Source of the DNA: Portulaca oleracea | Lineage: Eukaryota; Streptophyta; Magnoliopsida; Caryophyllales; Portulacaceae | DNA length: 64,000 nucleotides | Direction: 5' to 3' | NCBI GenBank assembly: GCA_029582165.1 | Contig: CM055870.1 | Span: 2,257,332 to 2,321,331 of the forward strand | Position numbers and translations under genes: made by a program | Shown here: piece after piece, positions 35,370-45,569 of the stretch | How positions within the stretch are numbered: position 1 is the first letter of the stretch | Layout: the number at the start of each line of letters is the position of its first letter | The notes under the pieces: generated by a model | The model's input: only the letters and a program-made list of their open reading frames with translations | Database searches by the model: none | Told to the model about the DNA's origin: nothing

Positions 35370-36170
35370 CAATCTTTATTTTGAAAACCTGTTGGCAAAA
35401 GTTAATGCAGATTTTGAAATATACATGCATATAGCAATTGAAAATCAAAATATACAGAGCTCAATACCAAGAAAGCAATTGGATGAACCCAACTAACTGA
35501 AATTTCACAGGACTGAAATGCTTGAAATCTACTTACACAGCATCTGTCAATTGAAATCCTGCACAAGAAACGTTGTACAAGATACCCGAAGCAGATACAT
35601 AATACAATCACTACTTAAACCTGACTGATACAAAGTCTAACAGAATCGTAATCTGAAATTTGCTTCCAAATTGATCGATCTTAAACGACCAGTTTATCAA
35701 CGGAAAGAGAGGGCTAAACTGGAGTTGCTCGCCAATGAGGTATTTCTCAATTTCGCCAAATGACCCCTGCAAGAGTAAAATCCAGAAGATAAGTCCTGAG
35801 ATAAACTCATAAGGGGCACGGCGCACGCTTTCTTCTGAATCAGCTAGAGGCTGTCATCAAGTGAGAACAAATTATTGTTCAGCTGGTTATTGCCACAAGT
35901 AACTAACATAGAGCAATAAACTAAGATGCCACACAATAAACATAAGACTGAGATGCACATTTTCTTGGTTTAAGTATTAGCTAGTAAGAATTCGTGATAT
36001 TGATTCAACATGATACCTAGCCGAAGAGACCTTAAAACCTTCAAGCACACAAGTAGGGAAACTTTAGTTAGCCCTACAGCAAATCAAACCAACCCGAAAT
36101 TAACCAAAAACTCAAGCTAAGCTAAGCGACTAATTTACAAACCATATAGTTTGGTTTCTTCAAGGTTGCA
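35370..36170 (-). pseudogene. Inverted partial copy of VIK (exon 2, exon 4 and introns)
   Basis: Read on the minus strand, 36170-35832 matches VIK intron 1 and the start of exon 2 (VIK 25280-25590), including 'aggtatcatgttgaatcaat' and 'gacagcctctagctgattca'. Then VIK ~25590-27075 is missing. From ~35790 it matches the acceptor, exon 4 and intron 4 (VIK ~27075-27515): 'ttgcag', then GSFGEIEKYLIGEQLQF in place of GSFGEIVKAHWRGTPVA, later 'tttcaagcatttcagtcctg'. The ATP-binding lysine is lost, the exon 4 donor GTAAGA has become TTAAGA, and exon 3 and the rest of the kinase are absent. It cannot encode a kinase. It lies ~5.3 kb beyond VIK in opposite orientation. Confidence 0.9.
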
Positions 36171-36540
36171 ATTGACTGCATCAGTGGAGATAATCACAAT
36201 GATCACTTATAGTGACCCATATATTCTGCGCTCAAGTCGTTAGACAAAAAAGATCCAATCTTTACGTGATTGACACTTGACAGGTTGCAGGTTCTAGGTT
36301 CACTATGCTGACAAACAAATGAAACACATGAATCTAGCTCAACCAGCACCCAAATGGTCTTTGGCATTCTTACAGATCAGTACATAATTGAGCTGAGATT
36401 TGTCAAAGAAATTAGTGGGTTAATGGAGAAAGAGTAAAAATTAAGGGGGTAAAATTAGTACTCTAAGAAGGGTCACACTTCCTAAAAATCACAACATTAC
36501 TGACTACAAATTAATGTATAGATCAGATATCCAATTCCCA

Positions 36541-36573
36541 TTAGATTAGATTAGATTAGATTAGATTAGATTA
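36541..36573. repeat. (ATTAG)n microsatellite
   Basis: Six to seven ATTAG units in tandem ('attagattagattagattag'). Confidence 0.9.
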
Positions 36574-36660
36574 GTTGTCCAAGCTTGTAAGTTTCCACAA
36601 GCTATACAGATCTTCCTCAACATTCTAACTAATCATAATTGGAGTTTCATCTATTTACCT

Positions 36661-36873
36661 GTTCTTTTATACGGTTGGCTGCGGTATGACGCGATGCGGT
36701 GTGGTGGAATTTTGGTGGATTATTGTTAAGTTGTGGTGGGTTTTGTTTTTATAATTGTAAATTGTATTGGTAAATGTGAAAAAGTAATTGGAAAAAGTGG
36801 GATGAAATATTGTGGTGGATTGGTATGTTGTGGTGGGTTGTGGTACCGCAGCCAGCCAACCGTATAAAAGAAC
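36661..36873. mobile_element. Foldback MITE with TIR GTTCTTTTATACGGTTGGCT
   Basis: The left terminus GTTCTTTTATACGGTTGGCT continues GCGGTA and is the near-perfect inverse of the right terminus, which reads TACCGCAGCCAGCCAACCG then TATAAAAGAAC. The 213-bp interior is full of 'tggtggattgt' and 'ttgtggtgggt' motifs and has no frame. Relatives are at 34922-35132, 36989-37220, 42807-43027 and, in part, ~43140-43280. Confidence 0.85.
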
Positions 36874-36988
36874 CCAACTCCTGAGCTAAAAATGTATAAA
36901 TTCAACCAAAAATTAATGAATCAATTAACACCAAAAACATGGCTGCCTAAAACATACAAATTCAACCAAAAGTTAATCAATCTACTTA

Positions 36989-37220
36989 GGCCCCGTTCCT
37001 TTTTTATACGGCTGGTTGCGATTTGGTTGTAGTGCAACGGGGAAGAAATGTTGTCGATTGTGGTGGGTTAGGGAAAGTTTAAGTTTTAATAAAAAGATAA
37101 ATTAAAATTGAAAAAGTAGATTGTGGTGAGTTGTGGTAGATTGGGGTGAATTCTGGTCGAATATGAAAATTGTGGTGCGGTGTGGACCCGCAACCAACCA
37201 CCCGAAAAAAAGAACGGGCC
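36989..37220. mobile_element. Foldback MITE, same family, with TTA target duplication
   Basis: Begins GGCCCCGTTCC and ends AGAACGGGCC, with TTA on both sides (36986-36988 and 37221-37223). Inside, 'tatacggctggttgcg' faces 'cgcaaccaaccacccg'. A 3-bp TTA duplication is the mark of PIF/Harbinger (Tourist-like) elements, so this copy suggests that superfamily. Confidence 0.8.
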
Positions 37221-37266
37221 TTAATACAACTATAGCAACGGCAAGTTTGAGATAGCATAGGAATTA

Positions 37267-37524
37267 CTCCATCTCGTTCCATATTAACTGTCGTCTTTGG
37301 AAATTGTGTAATTAAATTTCAAAAAATTTGACCATAAATTTCTCAATATATACAATGAATTGCTATATTAAATTGCCATAATTAGATTCGTGGCGAAAAA
37401 TACTATCATAAAAGTATAATATTGCAATTATTAATAATATATTATATAAGAAATTATCAATTAAATAGTAACATTGAAGACCGTGAAAGTCAAAATTATG
37501 ACAATTAATATGGAACGGAGGGAG
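37267..37524. mobile_element. Stowaway-like MITE
   Basis: Starts CTCCATCTCGTTCC and ends GGAACGGAGGGAG, imperfect inverted termini of the CTCCCTCCG type, with TA on each side (37265-37266 and 37525-37526). About 258 bp, no coding sequence. This is the best-preserved member of the family in the window. Confidence 0.85.
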
Positions 37525-37806
37525 TAAAACAGACTAAACAGTATAGCAACCAAAAAATTACCTCTGCCCATTTGCCATTGTAGTCTGCAGATAGATCAGA
37601 TAAATTAATAATGGACTCTTCAATTTTGACTATGACTGGGAGCTGCGAATTAATGAATCAATTAAGGAATGAAATCGCAGTAAAAACAGAGAGGGAAAAC
37701 AACAACAAGAAGAAGAATTTTAAATGCCTGCTTATCTCAAAAGATCTGATGAACTAGCCCCCCCTGGCTCTAGCCACATAAATGAAATCAACAACCTATG
37801 GTAGTA

Positions 37807-38090
37807 CTTCATCTGTTGTATATTAATTATCGTCTTTGAAAATTATGTAATCAAATTTTAAAATTTTTAATTATAAATTTTTTAATATATACAATGAGTT
37901 GTTATATCAAATTACCACCATTAAATTTGTAACGAAAAATAAAATCATTAAAATAGAATATCATAATTATTAAAATTATAATATATTATGTAAAATATTA
38001 TCAATAAAAGAATGATATTAAAAATAAAAAGGTCAAAATCATAACAATTAATGAAGATTCTACATGAAAATTAATATTCAACTGAGGAGG
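37807..38090. mobile_element. Stowaway-like MITE, degraded
   Basis: Starts CTTCATCTGTTG and ends CTGAGGAGG, flanked by TA. The interior follows 37267-37524 ('ttaattatcgtctttgaaaa', 'ggtcaaaatcataacaatta') with many changes. Confidence 0.75.
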
Positions 38091-38120
38091 TATTAACCTT
38101 TTCTGTGTGGGTCTGCTGGG

Positions 38121-38630
38121 TGTCACGGGGTAACTTTAATTTGTACAACACCTGTGCGGCGCTAGCAAACTTTAACCGAATTTTATATTAGAAGTTTGCT
38201 AGTAAGCCTTTCACAAGCTTAACTTATACTATGAGAGACTAAGAAAGCTTTGAAGACAAAGAAGAGAGACAAGAGAATGTTTGGGAGAATGCTTTGAGTA
38301 ATGCTTCCAATTGTTGGTTGGTTACAAATGAAACCCCAAGGGGTATTTATACACTTCCACCTCCTCAATGGACGGTGGAGATTGATTTGATCTAACGGTC
38401 CATATTGTGCCTCTAGAACCTTCTATACAAGTATCCAATAATCTATATATGTGTAGAGTACTCTAGAATATTTTAAGACATTCATGAGTAGTCTAGAGAA
38501 CTCTAGGGAATTCTAGTGAATTCTAGAATAGTCTAGAGAATTCTAGAGACCTCAAGAAAGATACGGAATATTCCGGATATTTCTAGAATATTCCGGGACA
38601 TTCCGGATGATTCTGGAAAATTCCGTGACA
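38121..38630 (-). repeat. 3' LTR of the gypsy element
   Basis: 510 bp, TGTCACGGGG at one end and CCGTGACA at the other. Near-identical to 40884-41373; it has about 20 bases more near its inner end ('ggatatttctagaatattcc'). Multiple short 'tctagagaattctaga' motifs fill its second half. Confidence 0.93.
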
Positions 38631-38642
38631 TTCTCCCCCACC
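38631..38642 (-). other. Polypurine tract of the gypsy element
   Basis: Minus-strand GGTGGGGGAGAA directly adjoining the 3' LTR, the position and composition of a plus-strand primer. Confidence 0.75.
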
Positions 38643-39430
38643 TAATCCGGCGACGTCCTCGTTGCCTTCAAGTCCTCATATGCTTGGATCTGTTTCTTGA
38701 ATTGCCATAAGTTTTGGATAGGCTCCCAGCTTGATTCGCTATTAGGAAGACCCTTCCACTTGACAAGTAACTCCCTGCTCGGAGGTAGACCTGGTTGGCG
38801 CACCACTCGGTTGGCAAGAATCGTCTCTGCTTGCTTATCATGTTGGACCTTGATACCCATTGGTGCCCGTTGAGATATGCCTCTACTTGGATCATCTTGG
38901 TCTCCGTGGTAAGGTTTAAGTAAGCTTACATGGAAGACAGGATGGTACTTGATCCTGGGAGGCAACTCCACCTTATAAGCATGTGCTCCGACCTTTTTGA
39001 TAATGGGAAACGGTCCTTCGTATCTTCGAAGTAGGCCCCGATGTCGCCCTTCTAACCTCGCGTGGTTGTAGAGCTTAACAAGCACGAGGTCACCAACTTG
39101 AAATTCCCTTGGGCGCCTCTTCTTATCAGCCCATTTCTTCATCTTCTCGGAAGCCTTTTCCAAGTAAGCTCGCGCCATCCCAAGTTGGTCATTCCAATGC
39201 TTGGCAAACTGAAATGCGGGTGGGATTGGACCTTTATAGCCCGTAGCAATAGTGCTTGGTGTCAACGGTTGTTGTCCTGTGACAATCTTGAATGGACTTT
39301 GGCCCGTGGACTCGCTCTTCTGCAAGTTGTAGGAGAATTGGGCTACGTCAAGCAACTTTGCCCAATCCCTTTGGTTGGCACTCACGAAATGCCGAAGGTA
39401 CAACTCCATATATCGGGAGTTTTTCAGCAT
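38642..39430 (-). pseudogene. Gypsy pol remnant: integrase C-terminus and chromodomain
   Basis: The frame reads the final part of integrase (YLRHFVSANQRDWAKLLD, FQVGDLVLVKLYNH, RYEGPFPIIKKVGAHAYKVEL, HPVFHVSLLKPY) followed by a chromodomain (ILANRVVRQPG, LLVKWKGLPNSESSWEP). The integrase HHCC and DDE catalytic region is gone. The chromodomain places the element among chromoviruses, whose integrases use this module to target particular chromatin. The first ~8 residues belong to the deletion junction, not to native integrase. Confidence 0.9.
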
Positions 39431-40889
39431 TTACTCCCATGACAAAACCCTTGGTTTTGGTGTAGGAGAGGCCCAACTCATCGGCAAGCTCCTTGGCCAT
39501 ATAGACTGTATCCGCACCTGTGTCCAACAACGCTTGGAGAGGCTTGCCGTTGATGTGTGTCTCTACGTACATGCGCCCATGGGATCCTTCCTCGACCTTA
39601 GCTTGGACGACGCTAAGGAATTTTAGAGAAGATATCTTCTTCTCCTTTTCCTTCGTTTCTTCTTCCCTTACGAGGGAGGCAATCTTTCCCCTCATAGGAC
39701 AGTCGGCAACCCGATGTGGCCCATTGCATAAGAAGCATGAGTACCTCCTCGGAGCGTCATCCCTTTTGCCTTTACCCTTGTCCTTGTCGTGGATTTTTAA
39801 GGGTCGATCCTTCTTTGGAGACTTGTCTCGATCTCCCCCACCTTTGCCATTGTTACTTGGCCTCGTATTTGGTCCCTTGGAGAACTCTCGCCTACGTTCG
39901 GGCAGAGTATCGGCAGCGGCAATTGCTGAATTGATATCATTTACCCCTTGTCGCTTCAGCTCCATCTTAGCCCACGGTTGTAATCCTTCAAGGAACATAA
40001 ACAACTTGTCCTAGGCACTCATGTCGGTGATCTCCAGCATGAGTTCTTGGAACTCCTTGATGTACTCCCGAATACGTCCATCCTTGTGTTGGAGATGTCG
40101 AAGCCTAGTGCGAGCTTCAAATTCGGCATCCTCTGGATAGAATTGCCTCTTAAGCTCCCTCTTAAGTTGATCCCAAGTAGTGATGGGATCGGATATGCCG
40201 GTGGTGGCATCTTCACACCTGCGCCGCCACCATATCAAGGCAACATCTTTGAAGTAGCGGGAAGCGGTGTTTACCTTCTTCCTTTCGTCCAATATGTCAT
40301 TGGACTCAAAGTATGACTCCACATTCCAAATGAAGTCATCAATCTCATGTGTATTCCTCGACCCCTTGTAGAAGGGAGGAGGAGGAGGAGTGCTATCCTT
40401 CTTGGAGACGAAAATCTCCCGAGCGCCTCCACCATTAACCAACAGGGCCATGCAAGTCTTCAATTGCAACTCGAGTTCTTCCACCTTGTTGGAAAGAGAC
40501 TCGATTGTTGACTTGCAGTCAGCCAGCTCCTTCCTAAGGGCTTTGTTGGAATCCTTCAACTCTCTTTTGAGAGCATCATCCCCATGAACAAGCTCCGCCT
40601 TGAGAGAATCAAAGGCGCTTTGCACATCATCCTGGAATTCCTTCATCTCATCCTTAGAAGCGAATTCCTCTGTGTCTTCGGCCTTTCCCATTAAGGCCTC
40701 GACTTCCTTCACTAGGTGGGACATGGTGTCCTCCACCTCAGCCACCCCTTCGTCAAGAGTGACATGTCCCGGGTCCTCCATGCTCTCCTCGTTCCCCTTG
40801 CCCTTCTTGGAGCCTTGCTCGGCCACACTCGACATGACTTCTCCCGCACACGAATTTCTTAAAACCGATGCTCTGATACCAAATGTCAC
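39348..40889 (-). pseudogene. Gypsy gag-protease remnant with in-frame stop
   Basis: One reading frame from 40889 downwards, broken by a TAG at 40011-40013. Before the stop: an N-terminal coiled-coil-like stretch, then the retrotransposon gag domain (FIWNVESYFESNDIL, VALIWWRRRCED, LKRQFYPEDAEFEARTRLR). After it, in the same frame: a zinc knuckle CFLCNGPHRVADC (CX2CX3HX4C) and an aspartic protease with the active site LLDTGADTVYM. Shortly after GVNAEKLPIYG the frame runs out of register into integrase DNA at ~39410, marking the deletion. The stop plus deletion means no functional polyprotein. Confidence 0.9.
40870..40881 (-). other. Primer-binding site, tRNA-iMet type
   Basis: Minus-strand TGGTATCAGAGC, the standard plant initiator-methionine tRNA complement, two bases from the LTR edge at 40884. 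Confidence 0.9.
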
Positions 40890-41373
40890 GGGGTGACTTT
40901 AATTTGTACAACACCCGTGCGGCGCTAGCAAACTTTAATCGAATTTTATATTAGAAGTTTGCTAGTAAGCCTTTCACAAGCTTAACTTAGACTATGAGAG
41001 ACTAAGAAAGCTTTGAAGACAAAGAAGAGAGACAAGAGAGTGTTTGGGAGAATGCTTTGAGTAATGCTTCCAATTGTTGGTTGGTTACAAATGAGACCCA
41101 AGGGGGTATTTATACACTTCCACCTCCTCAATGGACGGCGGAGATTGATTTGATCTAACGGTCCATATTGTGCCTCTAGAACCTTCTATACAAGTATCCA
41201 ATAATCTATATATGTGTAGAGTACTCTAGAATATTTTAGGACATTCATGAGTAGTCTAGAGAACTCTAGGGAATTCTAGGGAATTCTAGAATAGTCTAGA
41301 GAATTATAGAGACCTCAAGAAAGATACAGAATATTCCGGGACATTCCGGATGATTCCGGAAAATTCCGTGACA
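40884..41373 (-). repeat. 5' LTR of the gypsy element
   Basis: 490 bp, the pair of 38121-38630. It carries the same 'tatttatacacttccacctc' block and 'tctagag' repeats. Confidence 0.93.
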
Positions 41374-41558
41374 TGGGGCAGCTGGCACACTGCAGGAGGA
41401 GATATCAGAGGACAGCAAGTGGGCCAAGGACTATAGTACAAAATGCAAATCTACAATGACCCTTTAAAAGGATTCAGTTGGTAGAATCCCCTGATTCGAC
41501 AGTAACCTCGTTTGTACTTCCAACGAGGACGCGTGCTGATAAAGTTTTGGGTCGGTCA

Positions 41559-42151
41559 TAGGGATGACAATGGGCGGATCGGGGATGGGGGAGTAATGAA
41601 GTATACCTTCGTCCCCATCTCCGTCTTCATCCCTGTCCCCATCCCCGCTTTGAGGAATGATTCTTGCTTCATCTCCATTCCCGTGGATTCCTCATCCCAA
41701 CGGGATCCAACGGGGATTTTTTAAAACTATTCTAAATTTAGCTAAATTTTAATCGAATCCCGGTTTTTAATCGAACCCAGTTTTTTTTAACATGTTCAAA
41801 ATACAACGTATTTAACTTGCTCAAGTAGTAATACATCAAAATCAAACAATAATAAACTGGGAAATTACTACTTTGTCATTCCCATTAATATATATATTAA
41901 ATTAGAATAAATGTTATTTGGTAATTTTAACATTTTCGGGGATGGGGACGGGGAATTCACCCCGGCGGGGAAAATGGGGACGGGGATGGGGAAAATTTTG
42001 TCCCCATCCCCGCCCCGTCCCCTAGTGGATTTTGAAAAATCGTCTTCGTCCCCGTCCCCGTCCCCGTCTCCAATGGGGGCGGGGATTTTTCTCCAGAGCG
42101 GGGCGAGGCCCCGACCGGGTTCAGGGATTCCCCGCCCCATTGCCATCCCTA
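41559..42151. mobile_element. hAT-type non-autonomous element with 8-bp target duplication
   Basis: Starts TAGGGATGACAATGGGCGG and ends CCGCCCCATTGCCATCCCTA, which are inverted with few changes. Flanks are GTCGGTCA (41551-41558) and GTCGGTTA (42152-42159), an 8-bp duplication with one change, as for hAT transposons. The interior holds simple 'gggacgggga' and 'ccccgtccccg' runs near both ends. No transposase frame. Confidence 0.85.
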
Positions 42152-42188
42152 GTCGGTTATGTTTTAGGGTTAGGTCAGATAATTAATA

Positions 42189-42448
42189 CTATCTCTGTCC
42201 CAATTTCTCTGTCATTCCAACTATTTTTACAAAATCAATACACCTTAAAATTGGGGTGAAAAGTTTGAACCTTATCTAAATTGTCTCTATATTTATTGAT
42301 GTAATAGTAATTGAGATTGTAAAAAGTGATAAATAAAGTTATTAATTAAGGATAAAAATGGAATTACAATCGTTGGAATTATAAAAGTGACAAACAAATT
42401 GGGACAAAGAAATTAGTTATTTTGACAAACATTTTGGGATGGAGGTAG
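42189..42448. mobile_element. Stowaway-like MITE
   Basis: Starts CTATCTCTGTCCCAATTTC and ends with an imperfect inverse (GGGATGGAGGTAG), TA on both sides (42187-42188 and 42449-42450). About 260 bp. The interior 'aaattgggacaaagaaat' complements the left end. Confidence 0.8.
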
Positions 42449-42806
42449 TATTTAGATTTGGTCTATTTAGGTTGGATCGGATCGGATAATTTCGACGGAC
42501 TTAAATTCAAGTAAAATTTGGATTTGGACAATAGAAAGAATAGATATTACGTTTAAATGTTAGTCATTTCGGTCCATGTCAAATATTTTTATGTTATTGG
42601 CATGGGCGGACCTAGGGCCACGCGACGGTGGCCACGGCCACCGTTAACCAAAAAAAATTTAAAAAATGAAGTATAATTTGGAATAAAAATTATGGATTTT
42701 ATATTTATTATATAAAATACTAGTGTATTAGTCACCCTAATTAGAAGGTCAAGATCTGCCACTGGTTATTGGTTCCAAACTTATTTATTAAAGGTAAAAA
42801 TAGTAA

Positions 42807-43027
42807 GGCTCTGTTCTTTTATGCGGTGCGGTGGAATTTGAAAAAGTGTGGTGGGTTGTGATAATTGGTAGTGGTGAGAGTTGTGGTAGGTGGAGGGAGA
42901 GAATATAAAAAGCGAGGAGAGAGAAAAATAATAAGATATTTTAGTAATGATTGTGGTAAAGTATGGTGGAGTGTGATAGAATATTGAGTAGTGTGGTGTA
43001 GTACTTACCGTATAAAAGAATGGGGTC
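42807..43027. mobile_element. Foldback MITE, CCGTATAAAAGAAC family
   Basis: Starts GGCTCTGTTCTTTTATGCGG and ends CCGTATAAAAGAATGGGGTC, inverted. It has the family's 'gtggtgggttgtg' interior. Flanks are TAA on the left and TTA on the right. A further partial copy with end 'agagtagggcc' then TTA reaches 43280. Confidence 0.8.
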
Positions 43028-44370
43028 TTATTAAAAATCTAAAAGTGACAAATAATTAAGAACAAAAAAAAAATTAATTAAGCACAAAGGCAATAATATA
43101 TCAACAAGAACTGCAATTTTTTATTGCTAGCGGGTTTTTTTGTATAAATATATAAATATTGTATTGATGATTGTGAAAAAGTAATTGTGGTGAGTTGTGG
43201 TGAATTGTGGTAGAATGTATTTTGTGGTGCAAATCATGATAATCATGCAGACATAGCCACAACCAGAAAAGAGTAGGGCCTTAAACCAACTAAATACTGA
43301 AAAATCATACATAGGATTTGAAACAATAAAAATACAATGTTTTTCAACCATATATAAGTAAACTATCAAGCAAAACTCATAGTAGAATTCATACATTTTT
43401 TTAATAGAACAGAATTCATATATACTTATTGGCATGTTGTCTTCAAGATCAACTATGATGAGCTTAGACACCAAATGTATCTTCTTCGTAGTCATTTTTG
43501 GACCATAAACAACCCTCCCACAAACCAAACTTACAACCGATCCAACGGCCATCTTTAGAGAGTACAGGAAATGGAAGTATACAAGTTAAAATAAACCCAA
43601 GTAATATCCCGAGGGACACCATCCCAATCCACCACACTATATAGATTGACGCCATATTTGACACTTCTTCTCTCCCAAACGCAACTCCGATCACCTCTTA
43701 TTGCCTTTTCCACTCTATATTAATAGGATTTCATTTCATCTTTTTTGTTTCCTACAACTATATCTCCCATATACTATACGAATATATAGGAAATATTGTG
43801 ATTGAAACCAAAAAGATACGTGGAATCTTATCAATATTACATTAATATATATATATATATTGATAGGATTTCACGTATTTTTTTTTTATTTCCTTGTAAT
43901 CACAGTATCTTTATATATTTTTTTTATTTCCTTGTAATCACAGTATCTTTATAGTATCAAAAAAAATTAGGAAAATTGGATTCTAATAGTGCTTAATTTG
44001 GCGGATTGTATACGTTGATATTAGTTAAATAAATGTAGACCATTGATTATTTTTGTCAATAGCTTGTTGTATAAGTCAATTAAATATAATAAAATCTTTC
44101 CTCTTTCCTATTTCAAATTAGATATTTCACCTAAAACATACCTCATTCTAATACAATTAAATACAATTTTGACATGTTTCTTTGTCTTGTTTTTCATATG
44201 TATATATTTTCCAAATTTATGTACTCCGTGCTATCTAAGATATTTTCTAGGTTTAAATTAACTTCCAAATTTTACATAAACAATAACATGATTATTATTA
44301 TCGGAAATAAATGACATATTAGGAATAAAAATGGATACCGGTGAATCTTGTCAATTTTCTATTCCCCTCT

Positions 44371-44373
<3 letters not shown>

Positions 44374-44429
<56 letters not shown>

Positions 44430-44441
44430 TATATATATATA
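44374..44441. repeat. (TA)n microsatellite
   Basis: Over 60 bases of alternating TA with one interruption near 44428. Confidence 0.9.
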
Positions 44442-44698
44442 TTGTGAATTGCCTTTAAATATTGGTCTGATTTTCTTTCTAATTCTTTTGAAATAAGGAG
44501 TGATCGTAGTTGGATTTGGGGCTAGAAGAACGATGTGTGGAATAGGATCTTTAATTATACCATTGAAATTCTTTGTTTTGGGTATCGTCCTCTTTTATGT
44601 TCTTATATTTCTTCACATTTTTCTACTTTGGATATGTAGGCGATGCAGAAAACAAGATGAAAGCCTAAGTTCATCATAATTAAAGTATGGAACTCTTG

Positions 44699-44742
<44 letters not shown>
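44699..44742. repeat. (TTA)n microsatellite
   Basis: About 14 TTA units. Confidence 0.9.
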
Positions 44743-44743
<1 letters not shown>

Positions 44744-45030
44744 GCTTCATAGTTTCTACTTTAATTGAAGTATGTACAAGTCTAAAAGTATTGTGAATTG
44801 CCTTAGAATATTGCTTGAGATTGCAATTATTATCAGTCATGGAGAAGCAGTTGCTCTTTTGATTGAATTTGCGAGAAATTTAAGTTCTTTTCTAAATACT
44901 AATGTAATGTTGTTCCCTTAAGCTTCTGTTTCTGTTTTGCGCAGAATATATATATATTTTTTTGATAGGGTTTTGCGCAGAAATTGTTAAGACCATGTGG
45001 TTATTCCCTTGTTCATCAGCTTTTATTTTA

Positions 45031-45415
45031 GGGTGATGATAAGTGTCTTGCCCCAAGACACTCCTTAAATGTCTTATCCCTTATAAAATCAATACTTATT
45101 ATCGTTTTTAACCCCAATTTTTTTGACAGATACTATTAATTATCAATTATAAGAAGCTTGGAATGTGTTGGCTACGTCAACAATTAAAATTGACACCCTA
45201 ATGAATGAACCCCATCCGTTGGGCATATTTTAGACGCTTTTTTGTAAATTTTTAAAAATATAGATAAAAGTGTGATTTTATACAATTTATATATATTATT
45301 ATAGTTATAGAAGTCAATCATATAACTTTTTTCCAATTTAATTCACAAATATATAGGTTTTCTATAATGACAAGACACAAAATATGTGTCTTGCACAAGA
45401 CTTTTATCATTTCCC
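45031..45415. mobile_element. Mutator-type MITE with perfect 9-bp target duplication
   Basis: 385 bp. Ends GGGTGATGATAAGTGTCTTG and CAAGACTTTTATCATTTCCC are inverted with four mismatches over 20. The 9-mer TTTATTTTA stands directly on both sides (45022-45030 and 45416-45424). A 9-bp duplication is the mark of Mutator-like elements. No coding sequence. Confidence 0.85.
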
Positions 45416-45569
45416 TTTATTTTATGTGTTGTTTTTGTTGATTGCCTGCATTTTGGCATCCCATTATCAAACAATTACGGCCTCAATTTTATATTATTTG
45501 TCATCTTTAAAAATTATGATGTCAAATTTATAAAATTTTGATCATAAATTTTTCAATATCTATAATAAT

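Larger units (their letters stand above)
33959..38120. other. Intergenic region: MITEs and inverted VIK fragment
   Basis: 33959-34130 is the 5' flank of the LRR gene. 34440-35160 is a repeat unit related to 45570-46530, with a Stowaway element and another MITE inside. 35370-36170 is the inverted VIK fragment. A TTAGA pentanucleotide microsatellite is at 36541-36573. Two copies of a foldback MITE family are at 36661-36873 and 36989-37220, and Stowaway-like MITEs at 37267-37524 and 37807-38090. No intact gene. Confidence 0.65.
38121..41373 (-). mobile_element. Ty3/gypsy chromovirus-type LTR retrotransposon, internally deleted
   Basis: 3,253 bp, transcribed on the minus strand. Two LTRs (40884-41373 as 5' LTR, 38121-38630 as 3' LTR) both run TGTCA...TGACA and differ at roughly a dozen sites by my hand count, plus a ~20-bp indel. 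The PBS TGGTATCAGAGC (initiator tRNA-Met) lies two bases inside the 5' LTR, and a purine tract GGTGGGGGAGAA abuts the 3' LTR. TGGG stands on both outer sides, a short possible target duplication. Coding parts are gag, zinc knuckle, protease, the end of integrase and a chromodomain. Reverse transcriptase, RNase H and the integrase core are missing, so it could move only with help from a relative. Confidence 0.93.

Noticed and set aside
44613..44840. Frame with a poly-Asn stretch
   Set aside because: Translation of the complement of a TTA microsatellite; no start context or family.
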